Source: Leptolyngbya sp. CCY15150
GTDB lineage: Bacteria > Cyanobacteriota > Cyanobacteriia > RECH01
Assembly (NCBI RefSeq): GCF_016888135.1
Contig: NZ_JACSWB010000244.1
Span: 1-64,000 of the forward strand
Reading direction: 5' to 3'
DNA length: 64,000 nucleotides
A program made the translations under genes and the position numbers. The notes under the pieces are model-generated. The model was not told the origin of the DNA. It saw only the letters and a list, made by a program, of their open reading frames with translations, and made no database searches. Below, one piece after another: positions 8,989-15,019 of the stretch. Positions within the stretch are counted from its first letter, which is position 1; every line of letters begins with the position of its first letter.

Positions 8989-10380
8989 ATGGGGATTGCG
9001 TCCATTAACCCAGCGACAGGCATCACCCTCAAAACCTTTGAGCCCTTGGATGAAACGGCGATCGCCCAAGCGATTGACCTGGCCCAACAGACCTTTGAAA
9101 CCTACCGCCACACCACCTTTGCCCAGCGCAAAGCATGGCTGCAGGCAGCGGCGGACTATCTCATGGCCAACAGTGCTGGCTATGGCAAGCTGCTGACCTT
9201 GGAAATGGGTAAGCCTCTGAAGTCCGCGATCGCTGAGGTGGAGAAATGTGCCTTGGTCTGTCGCTACTATGCCGACCAGGCTGAAACCCTGCTGGCGGAT
9301 CACCCCATTGCCACCGACGCCAGCTACAGCGGTGTGCGCTACGACCCCTTGGGCATTATTCTGGCGGTGATGCCGTGGAATTTTCCCTTTTGGCAGGTGT
9401 TTCGCTTTGCTGCACCAGCGCTGATGGCGGGGAATGTGGCGTTGCTCAAACATGCCTCGAATGTACCCCAGAGCGCGATCGCCATTGAAACCATTCTGCG
9501 CCAAGCCGGTTTTCCCGAGGGCGCGTTCCAAACCTTGCTGATCCAAGCCGATCAAGTGGCCTCAGTGGTGGCCGATCCTCGGATTAAGGCCGCCACTCTC
9601 ACCGGCAGTGAAGGGGCGGGGGCAAGTTTGGCGGCCACGGCGGGCACCCATCTCAAGAAAACCGTGCTGGAATTGGGCGGCAGTGATCCGTTCATCGTCA
9701 TGCCCAGCGCCGATCTAGAAGCGGCGGTGACCACGGGCGTGACGGCGCGCTTACTGAATAATGGTCAGTCTTGCATTGCGGCCAAGCGGTTTATCCTCCA
9801 CGAAGCGATCGCCCCCCAGTTTCTCGATCGCTTTGTGGCGGCGTTTAAGTCCCTGAAGATTGGCGATCCTCTGGATATGGGCACCGACATTGGCCCCCTG
9901 GCCACGCCGGCTATTTTGCACGAACTGGATCAGCAGGTGCAGGCTTGCTTAGCTGACGGGGCCACGGTTTTAGTCGGTGGCGATCCATCGGCATTACCCA
10001 TTCGCGCCATCGCCGAATTTCAGCAGGGCAACTTCTACCCGCCCACCATTTTGACCCGCATTCCCCCGACCAGCGCCGCCAACCAAGAAGAGTTCTTTGG
10101 TCCCGTTGCCTTGGTCTACACCGTTGCTGATCTCGATGAAGCGATCGCCCTGGCCAACCAAACCCCCTTTGGCCTAGGCGCGAGCGCTTGGACGACCGAT
10201 GCCCAAGAACGCGATCGCCTGCTGGCGGGCCTAGAAGCCGGATCGGTGTTTATCAACGGTTTGGTGAAGTCTGACCCCCGCTTGCCCTTTGGCGGCATCA
10301 AGCGATCGGGCTATGGTCGCGAACTGAGCAGCCAAGGCATTCAGGAATTCGTCAACATTAAAACCATCTGGGTGAAGTAG
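8989..10380 (+). CDS. NAD(P)-dependent succinate-semialdehyde dehydrogenase
   Basis: A 463-residue aldehyde dehydrogenase that should oxidise succinic semialdehyde to succinate. Visible family features are VMPWNFPFWQVFR near the cofactor site, the general-base Glu228 in VLELGGSDPF, the nucleophile Cys262 in NNGQSCIAAKR, and the C-terminal LPFGGIKRSGYGRE. The short length and GQSCIAAKR signature match the YneI/Sad-like SSADH group found in cyanobacteria. A strong AGGAG lies 8 bases before ATG 8989. The neighbour 157 bases downstream is the acetolactate-synthase-like enzyme that supplies the substrate in the cyanobacterial TCA bypass, which is the main reason for the specific call. Sequence alone would allow another aldehyde as substrate. 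Confidence 0.88.
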   Translation: MGIASINPATGITLKTFEPLDETAIAQAIDLAQQTFETYRHTTFAQRKAWLQAAADYLMANSAGYGKLLTLEMGKPLKSAIAEVEKCALVCRYYADQAETLLADHPIATDASYSGVRYDPLGIILAVMPWNFPFWQVFRFAAPALMAGNVALLKHASNVPQSAIAIETILRQAGFPEGAFQTLLIQADQVASVVADPRIKAATLTGSEGAGASLAATAGTHLKKTVLELGGSDPFIVMPSADLEAAVTTGVTARLLNNGQSCIAAKRFILHEAIAPQFLDRFVAAFKSLKIGDPLDMGTDIGPLATPAILHELDQQVQACLADGATVLVGGDPSALPIRAIAEFQQGNFYPPTILTRIPPTSAANQEEFFGPVALVYTVADLDEAIALANQTPFGLGASAWTTDAQERDRLLAGLEAGSVFINGLVKSDPRLPFGGIKRSGYGRELSSQGIQEFVNIKTIWVK

Positions 10381-10389
10381 CGATCGCAG

Positions 10390-10408
10390 CCGAGGTCTTG
10401 ACCCTCGG
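10390..10408 (+). other. Small hairpin between the two TCA-bypass genes
   Basis: CCGAGG (10390-10395) can pair with CCTCGG (10403-10408) over a 7-base loop. No T-run follows, so it is weak as a terminator. It might trim or stabilise the upstream mRNA. Confidence 0.25.
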
Positions 10409-10537
10409 TTGGGGCCCGCCTCGGTTGCCGTCCCCTAGCGTTGCTATCTCGACAGAGGGCGATCGCCCCCGCCCCTCCAGCCTCCAGCCTGCTACCCCAA
10501 AAACTACCGCTGCGTCCTATCCGTTCAGAAAAAGGTC

Positions 10538-12190
10538 ATGACTATGAGCACCATGAATACTGCCGAACTTCTTGTCCGCTGCCTCGAAAATGAAGGCGTT
10601 GAATATATCTTTGGCGTACCGGGAGAAGAAAATCTCCAAATTCTCCAAGCCCTGAAGCATTCCTCCATTCAATTCATCACCACCCGCCATGAACAAGGAG
10701 CTGCGTTCATGGCCGATGTGTATGGACGCTTGACCGGGAAGGCTGGGGTTTGTCTATCGACCCTGGGCCCCGGTGCCACAAACTTAATGACCGGCGTTGC
10801 CGATGCCACCCTCGATCGCGCTCCCTTAGTGGCGATTACGGGTCAGGTGGGGACGGATCAAATGCATATCGAATCCCATCAATACCTCGATTTGGTGGCC
10901 ATGTTCTCGCCCGTGACCAAGTGGAATACCCAGATCGTGCGCCCCAGCAACACCCCAGAAATTATCCGCAAGGCCTTTAAGATTGCCCAAAGTGAAAAAC
11001 CGGGTGCCGTCCATATTGACCTACCGGAAAATATTGCCGCCATGCCCGCCGTGGGTGCGCCGCTACAGCCCGATACGCGGGAAAAAACCTATGCGTCCTT
11101 CCAAAGCCTAGACCGGGCAGCGGCGGCCATTGCTAATGCCAAAAATCCGCTGATCCTTGCGGGGAATGGGGTATTGCGATCGCAGGCCAGTGAAGCCCTC
11201 ACCGCTCTCGCCACCCAGCTCAATATTCCTGTCGTCAACACCTTCATGGGCAAGGGAGCCATTCCCTACACCCACCCCCTAGCCCTGTGGACCTTTGGTC
11301 TACAGCAGCGGGACTATATTAGCTGCGGGTTTGACAGCGCCGATCTAATTATTGCCATCGGCTACGACCTGGTGGAATATTCCCCCAAACGCTGGAACCC
11401 GGATGGCACCATGCCCATTGTTCACATTGGGCAAATCTCGGCAGAAATTGACAGCAGCTACATTCCCCTGGCGGAAGTGGTAGGAGATATTTCCGACTCG
11501 TTGTGGGAGTTGCTGAAGCGGGTAAATCGGCAAGATAAACCCGAACCCCGGGCCCTCGATCTACGCCAGGAAATAGTGGCAGACTATGAGCAATATGCAA
11601 CGGATAGTGAGTTTCCCATCAAGCCCCAGAAGCTGATCTACGATCTGCGCCAGGTACTGGGCCCAGACGATATTGTGATTTCTGACGTGGGAGCCCACAA
11701 GATGTGGATGGCGCGCCACTACCATTCTGAGCAACCCAATACCTGCATTATTTCCAATGGGTTTGCTGCCATGGGTATCGCTATTCCAGGGGCGATCGCG
11801 GCTAAGCTGGTTGCGCCCAATCGTAAGGTGGTGGCAGTCTCGGGCGATGGCGGGTTTATGATGAACTGCCAAGAGCTAGAAACAGCTTTGCGCATTGGCA
11901 CACCCTTTGTCACCATTATTTTCAACGATGGCGGCTATGGCCTGATCGAATGGAAGCAGCGCAATCAGTATGGCGAGCCGGCCTTCATCAAGTTTGGCAA
12001 TCCCGATTTTGTTAAATTTGCTGAAAGTATGGGTCTCAAGGGCTATCGTTTGGAATCGACCCTAGACTTTATACCCATGCTCAAGGATGCCCTCAACCAA
12101 TCGGTGCCAGCGGTGATCGACTGCCCCATCGACTATCGGGAAAACCTACTGTTTACCCAGAAAGCGGGGGATTTAAGCTGCCCTATCTAG
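10538..12190 (+). CDS. 2-oxoglutarate decarboxylase (acetolactate synthase-like ThDP enzyme)
   Basis: A 550-residue thiamine-diphosphate enzyme with the three-domain layout of acetolactate synthases: N-terminal PYR domain with catalytic Glu52 (TRHEQGAAF), central domain, and PP domain with the ThDP/Mg motif starting GDGG at 436-439 and ending with NDGGYG. Such proteins are usually annotated as ilvB. In Synechococcus sp. PCC 7002 the homologue next to an SSADH gene was shown to decarboxylate 2-oxoglutarate to succinic semialdehyde, closing the TCA cycle. The SSADH gene directly upstream supports that role here. No small regulatory subunit (ilvN) is adjacent, which also argues against a true acetolactate synthase. 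Three Met codons lie in the first seven positions; ATG 10538 follows AAAAAGG. Confidence 0.85.
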   Translation: MTMSTMNTAELLVRCLENEGVEYIFGVPGEENLQILQALKHSSIQFITTRHEQGAAFMADVYGRLTGKAGVCLSTLGPGATNLMTGVADATLDRAPLVAITGQVGTDQMHIESHQYLDLVAMFSPVTKWNTQIVRPSNTPEIIRKAFKIAQSEKPGAVHIDLPENIAAMPAVGAPLQPDTREKTYASFQSLDRAAAAIANAKNPLILAGNGVLRSQASEALTALATQLNIPVVNTFMGKGAIPYTHPLALWTFGLQQRDYISCGFDSADLIIAIGYDLVEYSPKRWNPDGTMPIVHIGQISAEIDSSYIPLAEVVGDISDSLWELLKRVNRQDKPEPRALDLRQEIVADYEQYATDSEFPIKPQKLIYDLRQVLGPDDIVISDVGAHKMWMARHYHSEQPNTCIISNGFAAMGIAIPGAIAAKLVAPNRKVVAVSGDGGFMMNCQELETALRIGTPFVTIIFNDGGYGLIEWKQRNQYGEPAFIKFGNPDFVKFAESMGLKGYRLESTLDFIPMLKDALNQSVPAVIDCPIDYRENLLFTQKAGDLSCPI

Positions 12191-12260
12191 GGTCTGGTGC
12201 CTCTGCTATTACACCTTGCTCAACCGTGACCTGAGTTCGATGGATCGTTCCTAGCTATAG

Positions 12261-12545
12261 GTTCCTCGAACTCGCGTTCCTGCCAAGGAACTCGAAGCCA
12301 TCCGCGATCGCGCCATCCGCAGCGGCGTTGACTTTCTTGATGTCTGGGCGATCGACTTCAACTAGCAACCGGGCAAACCCCTCACCCACGACTTGCAAGA
12401 CTGCCGCACCCGCAAAGATCGCAGCCTCAAAACCCTCAGCGATGCCGCCTGTACCTATCCCGCCCCCGGCAACTACATCGCCTGTGTCAAAGTCGTCCAT
12501 ACCTTTGGCTGCGATACCTCAATTACTATAGAAGCGGAGGTGTAA
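12261..12545 (+). pseudogene. C-terminal remnant of a larger gene with an in-frame stop
   Basis: One frame (codons in phase with 12261) reads as protein-like sequence: VPAKELEAIRDRAIRSGVD, then AIDFN, a TAG at 12363-12365 or its immediate vicinity where the context suggests Trp, then QPGKPLTHDLQDCRTRKDR and on to CVKVVHTFGCDTSITIEAEV before TAA 12543-12545. The tail resembles a PKD-like end that I recall at the C-terminus of large cyanobacterial DNA-methyltransferase/restriction-type proteins, but that assignment is from memory. The body of the gene is absent: an in-frame stop lies at 12258-12260 and the TCA-bypass gene ends at 12190. It sits immediately before xisH and marks the left side of a small accessory island. 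Confidence 0.55.
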
Positions 12546-12549
12546 AGTT

Positions 12550-12966
12550 ATGTCCGCGAGAGATCGATATCATGACTGGGTTAAAGAAACTTTAACTTTG
12601 GATGGGTGGGTGATTTCTCATGATCCACTCTCAATTGCGATTGGAAAAATTAGTGTCCAGATCGATCTAGGTTTAGAAAGTCTCATCGGAGCAGAAAAAG
12701 GAGCAAGAAAGATAGCTGTTGAAATTAAAAGCTTCAGTAATGTCTCTCAGATTACTGACTTCTATGCGGCTCTAGGACAATATCTTTGCTACAAAGTCGC
12801 TTTGGCAGAAAGACAGCCCGATCGCATCCTCTATTTAGCTATCCCCGATCTTGTGTACAACCTCTTTTTTGTCGAAGAGTTAATTCAAAAAGTTCTGCAA
12901 GCCTACCCCGTAAAGTTACTTGTGTACAACCTTTCAAATAAGGAGATTCAATCATGGATAGACTAG
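12550..12966 (+). CDS. xisH: XisH family protein (fdxN-element excision controlling factor)
   Basis: A 138-residue protein of the XisH family, first described as one of the factors needed for fdxN-element excision in Anabaena heterocysts but widespread in cyanobacteria lacking that element. The start MSARDRYHDWVKETL is characteristic. Asp39 (QIDLGLE) and Glu58-x-Lys60 (AVEIKSF) fit a PD-(D/E)XK nuclease-like core, so endonuclease or structural nuclease-fold function is plausible but inferred. It overlaps the following xisI by 13 bases, implying translational coupling. No xisF recombinase is in the window. Local sequence is visibly more AT-rich than the flanking chromosome, consistent with acquisition. 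Confidence 0.93.
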   Translation: MSARDRYHDWVKETLTLDGWVISHDPLSIAIGKISVQIDLGLESLIGAEKGARKIAVEIKSFSNVSQITDFYAALGQYLCYKVALAERQPDRILYLAIPDLVYNLFFVEELIQKVLQAYPVKLLVYNLSNKEIQSWID

Positions 12967-13286
12967 AACACTACCGCCAAAGTATTCGTAAGTTTTTAGA
13001 CAAATATGTTGATATCTGGCGAGAGAAAGATGTTGAAACTCAACTCATCATTGATTTGGAGCGAGATCATTACCTACTGCTTCGAGTTGGCTGGGAAGGA
13101 GACAAACGCATCAATCATATAGTCTTTCACTTTGATATCAAAGACGGCAAGATCTGGGTTCAAGAAAATAATACCGATATTGAACTTGACAAAGACCTTG
13201 AAGAAATGGGGATCTCCAAAAAAGAAATCGTAGTTGGGTTTCATCATCCTTTAATGCGTGAACATTCTGGCTACGCCACCGCCTAA
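12954..13286 (+). CDS. xisI: XisI family protein, first copy
   Basis: A 110-residue XisI-family protein, the usual partner of XisH. Recognisable blocks are YRQSIRKFLDKY at the start, ERDHYLLLRVGWEGDKR in the middle (family D-x-x-R-D-x-Y-x-x-x-x-V-G-W), KIWVQENNTD, and the C-terminal VVGFHHPLMREHSGYATA. The gene begins inside the end of xisH and stops two bases before the start of the second xisI copy, so all three are probably one transcript. The biochemical role of XisI is unknown to me. A complex with XisH is expected from the invariant pairing. Confidence 0.93.
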   Translation: MDRLEHYRQSIRKFLDKYVDIWREKDVETQLIIDLERDHYLLLRVGWEGDKRINHIVFHFDIKDGKIWVQENNTDIELDKDLEEMGISKKEIVVGFHHPLMREHSGYATA

Positions 13287-13287
13287 T

Positions 13288-13629
13288 ATGGCTCAATTAA
13301 CTCAGTATCGCCAAATCATCCAAAACATTCTGACCGAGTATCGAGATTGGGCAGCAGGTTCAAACAAAATTGGCGTGCAAGAATGCATTGCGTTTGACGA
13401 AGAACGCGATCATTACTTCTGGTTCAGTGTTGGTTGGGATGGTAAACAGCGGGCTTTTGGGGTGAGGGTCTATCTGCGCATAGAGAACGACAAAATTTGG
13501 ATCGAAGAAGACTGGACTGAGCAGAGCATTGCCCACGATCTATTCGAGACTGGAATCCCTGCTGAAGACATTGTTTTGGGTTTCCATCATTCCAGTAAAT
13601 GCCCCCTCACTGAATTTGCAACAGCGTGA
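13288..13629 (+). CDS. xisI: XisI family protein, second copy
   Basis: A second, diverged XisI of 113 residues (MAQLTQYRQIIQNILTEY at the start, ERDHYFWFSVGWDGKQR, KIWIEEDWTE, IVLGFHHSSKCPLTEFATA at the end). It aligns along its whole length with the first copy and shares the ending -ATA, but is far from identical, so this is an old duplication or two separately acquired partners rather than a recent one. ATG 13288 is chosen because it follows the upstream stop (13284-13286) by one base and gives the family-type N-terminus; an extension to 13258 would overlap the first copy. Confidence 0.9.
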   Translation: MAQLTQYRQIIQNILTEYRDWAAGSNKIGVQECIAFDEERDHYFWFSVGWDGKQRAFGVRVYLRIENDKIWIEEDWTEQSIAHDLFETGIPAEDIVLGFHHSSKCPLTEFATA

Positions 13630-13669
13630 GTCTTGCGCCCGCAAATCGCCTAACCGATGGAGGTTCAAC

Positions 13670-13897
13670 ATGCAGCACGTTGACATTACCGAAGCTAAAG
13701 CCCAAATCGAGGATTTATTACAATCTGCCCTCAACGGCGAGGAAATTATCATTACTCAAAATCAGCAGCCGATTCTAAAATTAATCCAGTTTTTACAACC
13801 CACCCAACGACGGCAACGAGGCAGTGCCAAAGGACAAGTTTGGATGGCTCCAGATTTTGATGAGCCGCTTGAAGGCTTTAAAGATTACATGGAATGA
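13670..13897 (+). CDS. Phd/YefM-type antitoxin (VapB-like)
   Basis: A 75-residue antitoxin of the Phd/YefM group. The N-terminal MQHVDITEAKAQIEDLLQSA and GEEIIITQNQQPILKLIQF form the usual DNA-binding beta-alpha fold; the C-terminal segment (GQVWMAPDFDEPLEGFKDYM) is the toxin-neutralising tail that cyanobacterial VapB-like members share. A GGAGG lies seven bases before ATG 13670. The stop overlaps the start of a toxin gene in the ATGA configuration typical of type II toxin-antitoxin operons, but that toxin gene is only a stub, leaving this antitoxin an orphan. It may still autoregulate or counter a related toxin elsewhere. Confidence 0.9.
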   Translation: MQHVDITEAKAQIEDLLQSALNGEEIIITQNQQPILKLIQFLQPTQRRQRGSAKGQVWMAPDFDEPLEGFKDYME

Positions 13898-13965
13898 AGC
13901 TACTCATTGATACGACCCTCCTGTGGTTTATCCATGACGATCCCAATCTCAGCGATCGCTCCTAG
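13894..13965 (+). pseudogene. vapC (PIN-domain toxin) N-terminal stub, 23 codons
   Basis: ATG 13894 overlaps the antitoxin stop. The 23 residues (MKLLIDTTLLWFIHDDPNLS and three more) are clearly the start of a VapC PIN domain, with the first catalytic Asp (LLIDT) present, but the frame ends at TAG 13963-13965. The other three acidic residues are missing. The stop lies within a 7-base duplication flanking a dispersed repeat, and would also be present without the repeat, so loss of the rest of vapC was not simply caused by that insertion. Confidence 0.8.
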
Positions 13966-14071
13966 TACTCTGAGGCGTAAGTAAACCGCCTATATGCTGA
14001 GGCAGGAAACCTTGTGTGTCCTGGATTCCTTTTCGTTTTTCTGTCTTCGTTCTTCTGTTTTGCACTCCTAG
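13959..14071 (-). repeat. Dispersed repeat, copy A (about 100 bp plus flanking duplication)
   Basis: Core about 13966-14064, flanked by CTCCTAG on both sides (13959-13965 and 14065-14071). On the minus strand it reads TGCAAAACAGAAGAACGAAG, about two 14-bp units (GACAGAAGAACGAA), then CCAGGACACACAAGG, a small hairpin (CTGCCT with AGGCGG, one wobble), and ends CAGAGTA. It is the same family as the repeats near 31.0, 42.2 and 47.3 kb. It lies between the stops of the vapC stub and crr6, and both stops fall in the flanking duplication. Confidence 0.85.
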
Positions 14072-14547
14072 GCGGTTCCCACGAGGTCAAAAAAGGCATC
14101 ATCGAGGTCATACCCGAGGGTGAGCAGCATGGCCTTAATTTTGGTGCGTCCGTCGATACCATTCTGACGCAGCCAGTGCAGCAAGGTGAACGTCTTGCCC
14201 ATGACAAACAGCTCCAGCGCCTCAGGGTTGTACTGAATGCCCTCCGTACGGCTGAATTGATGGGGCACCAGCATGGCGGTATAGCGGCTCAGCTCCGTGC
14301 CCCAATCTAGCCACAAGGGTAGCCAAGGATATTCGGCATCCAGCCGCAGAAACCAGAGGCGCACCTCAGGAATTTCGGAAAGTTCACGGGGGTCGTCGGG
14401 TTCGCGGGGATAGTCTAGGTCAAACTGAATCGCTTGCCCAGCTTGAGCGATCGCTTCTTGAACCTTGAGGGTAGACAACACCTTGGTGGCGGGCGAGAGG
14501 TTGAGGGTGTGGATATGCTCAGCCTGAAGGGAAATGGTAAGAGTCAT
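14068..14547 (-). CDS. crr6: CRR6 family NDH-1 complex assembly factor
   Basis: A 159-residue protein matching the chlororespiratory reduction 6 (DUF1817) family, an assembly factor for the photosynthetic NDH-1 complex that acts with the NdhI subunit in cyanobacteria and chloroplasts. The diagnostic block is FDLDYPREPDDPRELSEIPE followed by VRLWFLRLDAEYPWLPLWLD, then MLVPHQFS, GIQYNPEALELFVM and the C-terminal GYDLDDAFFDLV. The length is normal. It is a soluble protein with no signal or membrane segment. The stop codon lies in the direct duplication flanking repeat copy A, but the conserved C-terminus appears complete. The next gene upstream on this strand is a separate signalling pair. Confidence 0.92.
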   Translation of the reverse strand: MTLTISLQAEHIHTLNLSPATKVLSTLKVQEAIAQAGQAIQFDLDYPREPDDPRELSEIPEVRLWFLRLDAEYPWLPLWLDWGTELSRYTAMLVPHQFSRTEGIQYNPEALELFVMGKTFTLLHWLRQNGIDGRTKIKAMLLTLGYDLDDAFFDLVGTA

Positions 14548-14578
14548 GGGGATGCAATCTAAGTATCACGTCTGGGCA

Positions 14579-15016
14579 TCAGCTTGGGCTTTCGGACTCG
14601 CCCGTGGGCAGTGTTGCTTCCAGGGATAAACAGTTGCGTCCATTCACCTGTAGGCGATACTCCACCCGATCCATTAAGCGGTTCAAAATCAGCCAACCAT
14701 AGCCCCCGTCTTGTTTTTCCTCCGGCATGGGAGGCAAGTAGGTGGATAGGTCGAAGCCTTGTCCATGATCCCAGATTTCCATGGAAATATCTTGTCCCTT
14801 CAGCTCCAATCGGATCAGCACCGGCAAATTGGGCTGGTTTTTGTGGGCATGGCGCACCACATTGGAGTAAGCCTCCACCAACACGAGGCGCAGGCGATTG
14901 GACTGGCGCGGCCAATCTACGCGATCGCCCAGTTCCACCTCCAGCGCGCCCAGCAACCAGCTTTCCACAATATTCAAAAATCGTAAGTCACTAGGGATAT
15001 GCAGCTCAGTTCTCAT
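14579..15016 (-). CDS. RsbW-like anti-sigma/serine kinase (HATPase)
   Basis: A 145-residue GHKL-type ATPase of the anti-sigma-factor kinase group. The N-box is LVLVEAYSNVVRHAHKN, the G1 box WDHGQGFDLS, and the G2-like end GGYGWLILNRLMDRVEY. There is no other domain. It begins three bases after the upstream phosphatase gene, so the two are certainly co-transcribed. In partner-switching systems such kinases phosphorylate an STAS antagonist, and the SpoIIE-type phosphatase reverses that. No STAS protein or sigma factor is in this window, so the partner is unknown. It probably acts in the cytoplasm as the counterpart of the 15.0-16.8 kb gene. Confidence 0.88.
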   Translation of the reverse strand: MRTELHIPSDLRFLNIVESWLLGALEVELGDRVDWPRQSNRLRLVLVEAYSNVVRHAHKNQPNLPVLIRLELKGQDISMEIWDHGQGFDLSTYLPPMPEEKQDGGYGWLILNRLMDRVEYRLQVNGRNCLSLEATLPTGESESPS

Positions 15017-15019
15017 CAG

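Noticed and set aside
13966-14064. Repeat copy A as the cause of vapC truncation
   Set aside because: The stop codon lies within the flanking duplication and would exist in the pre-insertion sequence, so the element did not create it.
14559-14915. 118-codon minus-strand frame overlapping the RsbW-like gene
   Set aside because: It lies within the kinase gene in another frame; the kinase has clear N and G boxes.
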